NCBI GenBank assembly: GCA_902470815.1
Contig: CABRHS010000006.1
Location: 1 to 64,000, forward strand
DNA: 64,000 nucleotides
Direction: 5' to 3'
DNA from: an uncultured Collinsella sp.
GTDB taxonomy: Bacteria > Actinomycetota > Coriobacteriia > Coriobacteriales > Coriobacteriaceae
Shown here: positions 42,141 to 50,444 of the stretch, piece by piece
Numbering within the stretch: the first letter of the stretch is position 1
Layout: the number at the start of each line of letters is the position of its first letter
Notes under the pieces: generated by a model
Told to the model about the DNA's origin: nothing
Database searches by the model: none
The model's input: the letters and a program-made list of their open reading frames with translations, nothing else
Position numbers and translations under genes: made by a program

Positions 42141-43814
42141 ATGGCTGATACTAAGTTTTCCCAGCCCGTGATGGGTCGTCGCGCATTCGTTGGCGGCGCC
42201 ATCGCTACGAGCGCCCTCGCCGCTCTCGCCGGCTGCGGCGGCGGTGGCGGCAAGGACGGCGGCAACACCGCTGCCGCTGGCGACAAGGTCATGAGCTTCT
42301 ACCTCTCCGAGCCCGCGTACATCGACCCGTACAACGCTCAGGAGAACCAGGGCACCGCTATCGCCCGTGCCATGTTCGACGGTCTCATGACCTGGGATTG
42401 GGACAAGAATGTCGCCGTGCCCGTCTGCGCTGCCGAGGAGCCCGCTGTCTCCGAGGACGGCCTGGTGTACACCTTCAAGCTCAAGAAGGACATGAAGTTC
42501 CACAACGGCGATGCCGTTGACGCCGAGTCCTTCGTCCGCGGCTGGAAGCGCGTCGCCTCTCCCGACATGGAGACTCCCTCCGACATCTGCTACCACCTCG
42601 CTCCCGTTGCCGGCTACGCCGAGTTCCACGAGGGCACCACTGACGAGTTCACCGGCCTGAAGGCCGTCGACGACCTGACCTTCGAGGTCACGCTCGCCGC
42701 TCCCATGGCTGACTTCCCGGCCGTCTGCTGCCACCCCGGCCTGGTGCCCGTGCCGCAGGCCGCTCTCGACGACCCCAAGTCGTTCCTCGAGCAGCCGATC
42801 GGCAACGGCCCCTTCTACATGGACGAGCCCTGGAAGCACAACCAGTACATCAACCTCATCAAGTTCGAGGACTACCACGGTGAGGCCCCCAAGCTTGACG
42901 GCGTGTACTGCTCCATCCAGAAGGACCCGGACACCGCTTACAACGAGTTCAAGGCCGGCACCATCGATTTCGCCCAGATCCCGACGGGCCAGATCAAGGA
43001 CAACATCGAGAAGTACGGCGAGTCCGAGGATGGCTACACCTCCACCCCCGGCAAGCAGTGCCTGCTCGGCACCGAGCTCTCCACCTACTACTTGATCCTC
43101 AACTCCGATGATCCGGTGCTCGCCGACGTCAACGTCCGTCGCGCCATTGGCCTGGCCATCAACCGCCAGAACATCGTGGACACCCTGTACGAGGGTTCCC
43201 GCGAGCCCGCCACCTCCATCATGCCCGCCGCCATCGATGATTCCGAGGAAAACATCTGGAAGTACTGCAAGTACGACCCGGAGCAGGCCAAGAAGATCCT
43301 GGACGAGGCCGGCTACGCTGCCGACGCCAGCGGCAAGCGCGGTCTTGAGGTCGCCCTCAACTACAACGGCGACGGTGGCCACGAGGACCTGATGTCCGCT
43401 GTTCAGCTCGATCTCGAGGCCGTCGGCTTCACGGTCGTCCATGACACCACCGAGTGGGCGACCTACCTCCAGAAGCTGTCCGATGGCACTTTCTCCATCG
43501 CGCGCCTTGGCTGGACCGCCGACTACCCGACCATGGACAACTTCCTGTACCCGAACTTCTACACGGGCGCTGACAACAACTACGAGAAGTACAGCAACCC
43601 CGAGGCCGACAAGCTCATGGAAGAGGCCCGTCAGATCCAGGACGAGGAGGAGCGCAAGGCCGCGTGCCGCAAGATCTGCGCCATGATCGGCGATGACATG
43701 CCGGTCGTGCCGATCATGTACTACGCTCACAACTACCTCGCGTCCGATCGCATGAAGAGCTTCAATTACGACGCGCAGACCATCCCGCACTTCGAGACGG
43801 CTGAGCTCGCGTAG
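42141..43814 (+). CDS. oppA: Oligopeptide-binding lipoprotein OppA
   Basis: A 557-residue SBP_bac_5 protein. It has a twin-arginine motif (GRRAFVG, Arg13-Arg14), a lipobox LAGC with Cys32, a Gly-rich tether, then the two-lobe peptide-binding fold with EPAYIDPYNAQENQG and LGWTADYPTMDNFLYP segments typical of OppA. It is anchored outside the membrane and delivers peptides to OppBCDF encoded downstream. Heavy use of C-ending codons suggests high expression. Confidence 0.92.
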   Translation: MADTKFSQPVMGRRAFVGGAIATSALAALAGCGGGGGKDGGNTAAAGDKVMSFYLSEPAYIDPYNAQENQGTAIARAMFDGLMTWDWDKNVAVPVCAAEEPAVSEDGLVYTFKLKKDMKFHNGDAVDAESFVRGWKRVASPDMETPSDICYHLAPVAGYAEFHEGTTDEFTGLKAVDDLTFEVTLAAPMADFPAVCCHPGLVPVPQAALDDPKSFLEQPIGNGPFYMDEPWKHNQYINLIKFEDYHGEAPKLDGVYCSIQKDPDTAYNEFKAGTIDFAQIPTGQIKDNIEKYGESEDGYTSTPGKQCLLGTELSTYYLILNSDDPVLADVNVRRAIGLAINRQNIVDTLYEGSREPATSIMPAAIDDSEENIWKYCKYDPEQAKKILDEAGYAADASGKRGLEVALNYNGDGGHEDLMSAVQLDLEAVGFTVVHDTTEWATYLQKLSDGTFSIARLGWTADYPTMDNFLYPNFYTGADNNYEKYSNPEADKLMEEARQIQDEEERKAACRKICAMIGDDMPVVPIMYYAHNYLASDRMKSFNYDAQTIPHFETAELA

Positions 43815-43850
43815 GTTCCACCGGACGAAAGTTCGATAGCGCCATGAACT

Positions 43851-43879
43851 GCAGGACATCGCGCACGCGGTGTCCTGCT
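43851..43879 (+). terminator. Hairpin between oppA and oppB
   Basis: GCAGGACA pairs with TGTCCTGC around a CG-rich loop, without a T-run. It may stabilise the oppA message or reduce read-through into oppB. Confidence 0.55.
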
Positions 43880-43953
43880 TGCGTTATGTGGGGATATGGG
43901 AGTTCGCGTGCATATCTACGCATAATCCCCGCAGTATTCCTTAACAGGTGACG

Positions 43954-43959
43954 TATAAT
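43954..43959 (+). promoter_or_regulatory. Consensus -10 upstream of oppB
   Basis: TATAAT stands 65 bases before the oppB start in an AT-rich stretch. No recognisable -35 lies at the right distance. An internal promoter for oppBCDF is possible. Confidence 0.4.
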
Positions 43960-44024
43960 TACAATTTACGCTGCGTAGTACTGCAGCAAAGTGTAGTGTC
44001 CATGAGACTAGGGAGGGTATCGCT

Positions 44025-45059
44025 GTGCTCAGGTACATCCTCAAGCGAATCCTGCAGTTCATCCCGGTCTTCCTCGGCGTCACGCTCATTCTGTTCATCA
44101 TGCAGAATGTCGTGCCCGGCGATCCCATCAAGCTGATCGCCGGCGAGAAGAAGCTCGATCCGGTTACCGAGATGAACATCCGCGCCGCTCACGGCTTGAT
44201 CGTGACGGACGAGAACGGTGACATCGTGTTCGACGAGAACGGTGAAACCATCGAGACCCCCATGTGGGACCGTTACTTCAACTACCTGGGCGGTCTGCTC
44301 CATGGCGACCTCGGTCGTTCCTACCAGCGCGGTACGGACGTTTCGACCATGATCCTTGACGCCTACCCCTTCACGGTGCAGATCGCCATCGTCGCGATCG
44401 TCATCGAGGCGATAGTGGGCATCGGCGCCGGCATCATCTCGGCGATCAAGCGCTACTCCTTCTGGGACATCCTCGTGACCCTCACCACGTCGCTTCTCGT
44501 GGCCATGCCAGCCTTCTGGCTCGGTCTGCTGCTGCAGCTGATCTTCGGCATCTGGCTCAAGGATGTGACGGGCGGCGCCGTCGCGCTCCCGGTCTCCGGC
44601 GTTCCGGGCCCCCGCCCGATGTTCCCTGGTTGGATGTACTACATCCTTCCCGCGATCACCCTCGCCGCCGTGTCGACCGCCTACACCGCGCGCATCATGC
44701 GCTCGCAGCTGATCGAGGTCATGAATCAGGATTACATCCGCACGGCCAAGGCCAAGGGCCTCTCCAAGCGCTCCATCATCTTCCACCATGCGCTCAAGAA
44801 CGCCCTCATCCCGGTCGTCACGTATGTGGGCATGGACTTCGGCGCGATGCTCGCGGGTGCCATCTTGACTGAGACCGTCTTCAACTGGCCCGGTATCGGC
44901 CAGATGACCTATCAGGCCATCACGCGCCGCGACTGGCCCATCGTCATGGGCTCCGTCACGGTCATCGTCATCGTGGTCATGGTCATCAACCTCATCGTCG
45001 ACGTGAGCTACGCGTTCCTCGATCCGCGTATCCGCCTTGGCAACAAGAGTGAGAAGTAG
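44025..45059 (+). CDS. oppB: Oligopeptide ABC transporter permease OppB
   Basis: A 344-residue membrane protein of the DppB/OppB family. The N-terminal MLRYILKRILQFIPVFLGVTL segment is followed by an extracellular loop of about 60 residues and the BPD_transp_1 domain. The EAA-type coupling motif is AKAKGLSKRSIIFHHALKNAL. Start is GTG at 44025 after GGGAGGG. Confidence 0.92.
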   Translation: MLRYILKRILQFIPVFLGVTLILFIMQNVVPGDPIKLIAGEKKLDPVTEMNIRAAHGLIVTDENGDIVFDENGETIETPMWDRYFNYLGGLLHGDLGRSYQRGTDVSTMILDAYPFTVQIAIVAIVIEAIVGIGAGIISAIKRYSFWDILVTLTTSLLVAMPAFWLGLLLQLIFGIWLKDVTGGAVALPVSGVPGPRPMFPGWMYYILPAITLAAVSTAYTARIMRSQLIEVMNQDYIRTAKAKGLSKRSIIFHHALKNALIPVVTYVGMDFGAMLAGAILTETVFNWPGIGQMTYQAITRRDWPIVMGSVTVIVIVVMVINLIVDVSYAFLDPRIRLGNKSEK

Positions 45060-45070
45060 GAGGCAGAGAC

Positions 45071-46024
45071 GTGCAGTACCCTATGAATAAGATGGGCGAG
45101 CAGGTCCGCGCCGTCGCGGCCGAGTCTCATGTCGTCGCCGATGGCTCTGACAAGCCCACGCGCACCCTTTGGGGCGATGCCCTCAAGCGCCTTAAGAAGA
45201 ACAAGCTTGCGATGTTCGCGATTATCTGGATTCTCTTCGTCGTCGTCATCGCGGTCTCCGCGGACCTCTGGGTCCCGCAGGTCCTCGGCGACCCGAACGC
45301 CTCCGACACCGCGACCATGGCCATGAACTCCCGTCTGGCCCCGTCCCTTGAGCATCCCTTCGGCACCGATACGCTCGGCCGCGACGTTCTCTCGCGCGTT
45401 ATTTACGGCGCGCGCATCTCGCTGACCGTCGGTATCGTCGCCACGGGCATCTCCACGGTCATCGGTTTGGTGATGGGCGCCCTCGCCGCGTACTACGGCG
45501 GCATCTGGGACACGATCATCATGCGTCTCGCCGACATCTTCCTGGCGTTCCCGTACACCCTGTTCGTCATCGCCATGATCGCGGTCATCGGCAACGGCAT
45601 CCAGAACGTGTTCATCGCCATCGGCATCCTCGGCTGGCCCTCGATCGCCCGCGTCTTCCGCTCCGCCATCCTCTCCGTCAAGGAGAGCGACTACGTCGAC
45701 GCGGCTCGCTCCATGGGTGCATCTGACGCGCGCATCATCGCCCGTCACATCTTCCCGAACTCCGTCGCCTCCATCGTGGTCTACGCCACTATGAACATCG
45801 GCGGCGCCATCCTGACTGAGTCCGCCCTGTCCTTCCTCGGCCTGGGTGTCGTCCCGCCCAACCCGTCTTGGGGCACGCTCATCCAGGAGGGTCAGAAGTT
45901 CCTGCAGACCGAGCCGTGGCTCATGATCATGCCCGGTATCGCCATTCTTACCACCGTGCTTGCGTTCACGCTTCTGGGCGACGGCCTGCGTGACGCTCTC
46001 GACGTGAAGATGAAGGACGCGTAA
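45071..46024 (+). CDS. oppC: Oligopeptide ABC transporter permease OppC
   Basis: A 317-residue permease. The cytoplasmic N-terminus (about 40 residues) and OppC-N domain are followed by the permease domain, with the EAA motif ARSMGASDARIIARHIFPN. The GTG at 45071 follows AGGAGG closely. It ends three bases before oppD. Confidence 0.92.
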   Translation: MQYPMNKMGEQVRAVAAESHVVADGSDKPTRTLWGDALKRLKKNKLAMFAIIWILFVVVIAVSADLWVPQVLGDPNASDTATMAMNSRLAPSLEHPFGTDTLGRDVLSRVIYGARISLTVGIVATGISTVIGLVMGALAAYYGGIWDTIIMRLADIFLAFPYTLFVIAMIAVIGNGIQNVFIAIGILGWPSIARVFRSAILSVKESDYVDAARSMGASDARIIARHIFPNSVASIVVYATMNIGGAILTESALSFLGLGVVPPNPSWGTLIQEGQKFLQTEPWLMIMPGIAILTTVLAFTLLGDGLRDALDVKMKDA

Positions 46025-46027
46025 ACC

Positions 46028-47164
46028 ATGGCTAAGAAGAAGAACGACAATCTCGTTGACCTCAAGACGCAGCCGATCCCCGAGGGTCAGCACCTGCTCG
46101 AGGTCGATGACCTCAAGATGTACTTCCACACCGAGGACGGCGTCGTGCACGCGGTCGACGGCGTCTCCTACACGCTCGATCGCGGCGAGACCCTCGGCGT
46201 GGTCGGTGAGTCCGGTTCCGGTAAGTCCGTGACCGCCATGACCATCATGGGCCTTATCTCCATGCCCCCGGGCAAGATCGAGGGAGGTTCCGTCACGTAT
46301 CGCGGTCATGACCTGCTCAACATGTCCGAAGAGGAGATGCAGCACGTTCGCGGCAACGACATCGCCATGATCTTCCAGGACCCCATGACTTCCTTGAACC
46401 CGGTCTACAAGATCGGCCGTCAGGTGGGCGAGGGACTTCGCCTGCATCGCGGTTACTCCAAGGCCGAGGCTCTCGCCCGCGCCACGGAGCTTCTCGACCT
46501 CGTGGGCATCCCCGAGCCCGAGAAGCGCGTCAACGAGTATCCGCACCAGTTCTCGGGCGGCATGCGCCAGCGCGTCATGATCGCCATGGCTCTCGCCTGC
46601 GACCCCGATATCCTGATCGCCGACGAGCCAACCACGGCGCTCGACGTCACCATTCAGGCCCAGATCATCGAGCTCATGCAGGAGATGCAGGAGAAGAACG
46701 GCAACGCCATCATCATGATCACCCACGACCTGGGCGTCGTCGCCGATATGGCTGACAAGATCATGGTCATGTATGCCGGCCACCCGGTCGAGTTCGGCAC
46801 CGCCGATGAGATCTTCTACGAGAGCCGTCATCCCTACACGTGGGGCCTCATCCGCTCCATCCCGGAGCAGGCGACTGACGAGAAGAAGCCCCTTACGCCG
46901 ATCCACGGCAACCCGCCGTCGCTCGTGAACCTTCCCAAGGGCTGCGCGTTCGCGCCCCGTTGCCCGTATGCGACGGAGCTTTGCCACAAGGAGCGCCCGA
47001 AGAAGTACGTCATGGATAACGGTCACTATTCCGAGTGCCATTACGCCGATGACGATGCGTTCGTGAAGCAGTTCGCCCCGGACACCTCTCGTTCTCGCGG
47101 CACCATCCCGACCGTCATCCCCGACGATGAGAACGTCGCCGCCACGAAGGGAGGCGAGGCCTAA
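46028..47164 (+). CDS. oppD: Oligopeptide ABC transporter ATPase OppD
   Basis: A 378-residue ATPase with Walker A GESGSGKS, signature FSGGMRQRV, Walker B LIADEPTTALD and a C-terminal oligopeptide/dipeptide extension containing the cysteine-rich CAFAPRCPYATELCHKE segment that in relatives binds an iron-sulfur cluster. The last 35 residues are acidic and variable. The stop directly precedes oppF. Confidence 0.94.
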   Translation: MAKKKNDNLVDLKTQPIPEGQHLLEVDDLKMYFHTEDGVVHAVDGVSYTLDRGETLGVVGESGSGKSVTAMTIMGLISMPPGKIEGGSVTYRGHDLLNMSEEEMQHVRGNDIAMIFQDPMTSLNPVYKIGRQVGEGLRLHRGYSKAEALARATELLDLVGIPEPEKRVNEYPHQFSGGMRQRVMIAMALACDPDILIADEPTTALDVTIQAQIIELMQEMQEKNGNAIIMITHDLGVVADMADKIMVMYAGHPVEFGTADEIFYESRHPYTWGLIRSIPEQATDEKKPLTPIHGNPPSLVNLPKGCAFAPRCPYATELCHKERPKKYVMDNGHYSECHYADDDAFVKQFAPDTSRSRGTIPTVIPDDENVAATKGGEA

Positions 47165-48187
47165 ATGGCAGAGAACAACGTTCCGCTGCTCAAGGTCGAG
47201 CACCTGCACAAGGAGTTCCCCACCGGTTCCGGTTTCCTGGGTGGTAAGTTCTCCAAGAAGGTCGTTTCCGCTGTGAATGACCTCTCGTTCGAGATTCACG
47301 CTGGTGAGACCTTCGGTCTCGTCGGTGAGTCCGGTTGCGGCAAGTCCACCACCGGCCGCGCCATCATGCACCTCGACCCGCCGACTTCCGGCAAGGTGTA
47401 TTTCGAGGGCAAGGACATCTCGAAGATGAGCAAGAAGGAGCTCAAGGCCATGCGCCGCGAGATGCAGTTCATCTTCCAGGATCCCTACGCCTCGCTCAAT
47501 CCTCGTATGACCATCGGCGAGATCGTCTCCGAGCCCATGGTCATCCACGGGATCGGCACCCCGGAGGAGCGCATCGAGCGCGTCCGCGAGCTGCTCGAAG
47601 TGGTCGGACTCAATCCCGAACACATCAACCGCTACCCGCATGAGTTCTCCGGCGGTCAGCGCCAGCGCGTCGGCATCGCCCGTTCCTTCATCCTTCGCCC
47701 CAAGCTCATTATCTGCGATGAGCCCGTGTCCGCGCTCGACGTGTCCATTCAGGCCCAGGTTCTGAACCTCCTGAAGGACCTTCAGAAGAAGTACGGCACC
47801 GCCTATCTCTTCATCGCGCACGACCTGTCCGTCGTCCAGCACATCTCTGACCGCGTCGCCGTCATGTACCTCGGCAAGATGGTCGAGCTGTCCGATTGGA
47901 AGAGCCTGTACGCCGAGCCCAACCACCCGTACACGCAGGCGCTGCTTTCCGCTGTTCCGATTCCCGATCCGGATGTTCAGAAGAACCGCAAGCGCATCAT
48001 TCTCGCTGGTGACCCGCCGAGCCCGATCGATCCCCCGAGCGGTTGCCGTTTCCATACGCGCTGCCCGATCGCCCAGGCCAAGTGCTCCGAGGAGTCCCCT
48101 GAGTTCCGTGAGATCGGCGACGGCCACTTCTGCGCGTGCCATTACGCCACCCCGTTCCCCATCAAGGAATCACACATCGACCTGTAA
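47165..48187 (+). CDS. oppF: Oligopeptide ABC transporter ATPase OppF
   Basis: A 340-residue ATPase with Walker A GESGCGKS, signature FSGGQRQRVGIARS, Walker B IICDEPVSALD and a C-terminal oligopeptide extension with the CRFHTRCPIAQAKC cysteines. It forms the nucleotide-binding pair with OppD. It starts on the base after the oppD stop. Confidence 0.94.
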   Translation: MAENNVPLLKVEHLHKEFPTGSGFLGGKFSKKVVSAVNDLSFEIHAGETFGLVGESGCGKSTTGRAIMHLDPPTSGKVYFEGKDISKMSKKELKAMRREMQFIFQDPYASLNPRMTIGEIVSEPMVIHGIGTPEERIERVRELLEVVGLNPEHINRYPHEFSGGQRQRVGIARSFILRPKLIICDEPVSALDVSIQAQVLNLLKDLQKKYGTAYLFIAHDLSVVQHISDRVAVMYLGKMVELSDWKSLYAEPNHPYTQALLSAVPIPDPDVQKNRKRIILAGDPPSPIDPPSGCRFHTRCPIAQAKCSEESPEFREIGDGHFCACHYATPFPIKESHIDL

Positions 48188-48197
48188 GGTCCCTTCG

Positions 48198-48238
48198 CCC
48201 GCACATCGCGCAGATGCGATGTGCGGGTTTTCTTTTTC
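48198..48238 (+). terminator. Terminator of the opp operon
   Basis: CCCGCACATCG pairs perfectly with CGATGTGCGGG around an eight-base loop, followed by TTTTCTTTTT. Confidence 0.93.
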
Positions 48239-48361
48239 GGCGTGTATGGGTCGGTGCCCGCGTCAGGCTGGATAGTAGGTGGATTGCGGGCCGGTGCGCA
48301 CCCATATGCATTAGAGTGATGTGCATGAGTGACATCGTTCCTAGATTTGGAGGGGCGCGAG

Positions 48362-50101
48362 ATGATCGATAGACGCACGCTACTTGGGAGTGCGGCATGC
48401 CTTGCCGCGGGCATGGGTCTTTCCGGCTGCGGCCGAGTCGATGACGGGCCGACAAAGGGTGCCGAGTTGGTGCCGACGTCTTGGGCCGCCGTCCGTATTT
48501 CCGAGCCATCCGCAATCGACCCTCTAAGTGCGTCAGACCGGGCCGGCATGCAGGTCCTTCGCGCTTTGTACAGCCCCCTCACGCGCGTTGTCGACGGCGG
48601 GGCCGTCCCTTATGCCGCTCGAGGCTTCGAGGTCTCGGAAGACGCGCTCTCGGTCAGCTTCAAGCTGCTCGACGGCGCCGTGTTCCACAACGGCGAGGCC
48701 GTGACCGCCTCTTCGTTCAAACGGGCCTGGGAGCGCCTTGTGCGCCCGATTGAGGCCGCTGTGGATGGCTCCGTTACATCCGATGATGCAGCGCCCCGAC
48801 ATGGCCGATGGTGCGCCCTGCTCTCCTCCATCGAGGGCTATGAAGCACTGTACGAGGGGAGGGCCTCCGAGCTCGTGGGGCTGCGATGCCCGGACGATCT
48901 TACTCTGGAGGTCTCGTTCACAAGGCAAAACGCTTCGTTTCCGACGCTCGCGTCTCATCCCGCCCTCGGTCCCGTGCCCTCGTCAGCGGATGTCGACCCC
49001 GAGGGATATGCGTCCAAGCCCGTGGGCAACGGCCCATTTAAGCTCAAGCGAGCCTGGAGTCAGGGCGACGCCGACATCCGCCTCGCCCGATTTGATGGCT
49101 GTTCCACCACCCCAGCCCTCGCAGAGGGCCTGCTATTTTCGATACAAGGCGATGTTGCGTCGGCGTACAACCAGTTCCTCGCGGGCAATCTGGATATATG
49201 CGATGTGCCCGTAGATCAGCTCAGAGATGCGGAGAAGGCGGCTGGCCCCTCGACAGATCCCGCCGCCATGAAGCCGGGGGAGCGCCTCGCGCACGGCGCG
49301 GAGTCCGGCTTGACGTACCTGGTGTGTAACACACGCGCCGTCCCCTTCAGCCTGCCCGAGTTCAGGCGGGCCGTCTCGCTCGCCATCGATCGAGAGGCGC
49401 TTTGCCGCAAGGCTCTCGCATTCAGCGCGGAACCTGCCCAGGGCCCTGTTTCGGCGTGTGCGGGCGGCGCGTCCCCGTGGGAGGCGTGCTTCTACGACGC
49501 GGAGAGGGCGGCCGAGGTTGTCGAGTCGCTCCGAGAGCGCGCTCAGGACGGGAAGGAGCCTTCGACCGAGCTTGGGTCGGCTGAATCGCCCGCGGCCGTT
49601 CAGGCGGAGCCGCTGGAGCCCTTGGTGCTCGACTTCACGCTGCTGTATCGCAAAGGTGGGACGCAGGCGCGCATGGCCGCCCAGATCGCCGCGGATCTTC
49701 ATCAGCTGGGCGTCAACGTGAAGACTTCCGCCCTGGATGCAGAGGACCTGCTCGAGCGTTACGGGTCCGGGGAGTTCACGTGCGGCTTGGCGACCCTCGA
49801 TCCCGCCGTGGCGACCGCCGAGGCGGTTGCCGACGCGCTGTTCGGCCCGGATTCACCCCGAGCGGGCTGGACGGGTTGGGAAGATGCGGATCTTTCCGCC
49901 GCCCTCGAGGGGGCGGCCACGCTGGCCGATGCGCCCGCGCGCGCCGTGCGCGTCGATGAGGCACTCGCGTTGGCCGGTGCGGACCTGCCGGTCATTCCCT
50001 TGGTGCATCCCGCGTACACCAAGATTGCGGATGACCGCGTGAGCACCGCGAAGGTGTGCCCCGACGGCACGGTCGACCCCCAGTCGATCGAGTTGGCATA
50101 G
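48362..50101 (+). CDS. Second, divergent peptide-binding lipoprotein (SBP family 5)
   Basis: A 579-residue OppA-like lipoprotein with Arg-Arg near the start (DRRTLLG), a lipobox LSGC with Cys23, and the family fold (EPSAIDPLSASDRAGMQ, VGNGPFKL, YNQFLAGNLDICDVP). It carries an insert rich in Ala/Glu (about 400-420) and its codon use is less biased than that of oppA, suggesting lower expression. It follows the opp terminator, so it is a separate unit that may share OppBCDF with a different peptide range. ATG 48362 has GGAGGGG upstream. Confidence 0.85.
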   Translation: MIDRRTLLGSAACLAAGMGLSGCGRVDDGPTKGAELVPTSWAAVRISEPSAIDPLSASDRAGMQVLRALYSPLTRVVDGGAVPYAARGFEVSEDALSVSFKLLDGAVFHNGEAVTASSFKRAWERLVRPIEAAVDGSVTSDDAAPRHGRWCALLSSIEGYEALYEGRASELVGLRCPDDLTLEVSFTRQNASFPTLASHPALGPVPSSADVDPEGYASKPVGNGPFKLKRAWSQGDADIRLARFDGCSTTPALAEGLLFSIQGDVASAYNQFLAGNLDICDVPVDQLRDAEKAAGPSTDPAAMKPGERLAHGAESGLTYLVCNTRAVPFSLPEFRRAVSLAIDREALCRKALAFSAEPAQGPVSACAGGASPWEACFYDAERAAEVVESLRERAQDGKEPSTELGSAESPAAVQAEPLEPLVLDFTLLYRKGGTQARMAAQIAADLHQLGVNVKTSALDAEDLLERYGSGEFTCGLATLDPAVATAEAVADALFGPDSPRAGWTGWEDADLSAALEGAATLADAPARAVRVDEALALAGADLPVIPLVHPAYTKIADDRVSTAKVCPDGTVDPQSIELA

Positions 50102-50130
50102 GCTTCGATCGCGTTTCACGGAGCGCGAAA

Positions 50131-50179
50131 AACTTTTTCAAAAAAAGTCTTGCGCGAATGGATGAAGTCGAGGTATTAT
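50131..50179 (+). promoter_or_regulatory. tRNA-Leu promoter with A/T upstream element
   Basis: TTGCGC (50150-50155) and TATTAT (50174-50179) with an 18-base spacer. Just upstream lies an A/T block AACTTTTTCAAAAAAAGT (50131-50148), which recurs before the tRNA-Val gene. Confidence 0.65.
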
Positions 50180-50218
50180 CTTCCTCGTTGCGAACGCGGA
50201 AACGCGAACGCGGTAAAC

Positions 50219-50308
50219 GTCGGAGTGGCGGAATTGGCAGACGCGCTAGCTTGAGGTGCTAGTGACCATTTCTCGGTCATGCGGGTTCAAGTCCCGCCTC
50301 CGACACCA
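50219..50308 (+). tRNA. tRNA-Leu (GAG)
   Basis: A class II tRNA with acceptor GTCGGAG/CTCCGAC, anticodon stem CTAGC/GCTAG with loop TTGAGGT (anticodon GAG at 50253-50255), a long variable arm, a GGTTCAA T-loop and an encoded CCA. Confidence 0.95.
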
Positions 50309-50318
50309 CGCATGAGAT

Positions 50319-50346
50319 ACGCGAGCCCGCAAGGGTTCGCGTTTTT
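50319..50346 (+). terminator. Terminator after tRNA-Leu
   Basis: ACGCGAGCCC pairs with GGGTTCGCGT (one G:T) around GCAA and continues into TTTT. Confidence 0.85.
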
Positions 50347-50444
50347 GCTATATATCGCACGCGGCCGTGCGATGCCCGGCGCAGGGTCCGGGACGAACGG
50401 AGCCATCTCGCGCCCGCGTCGATCGCATATGGCGGAGGTGGCGC

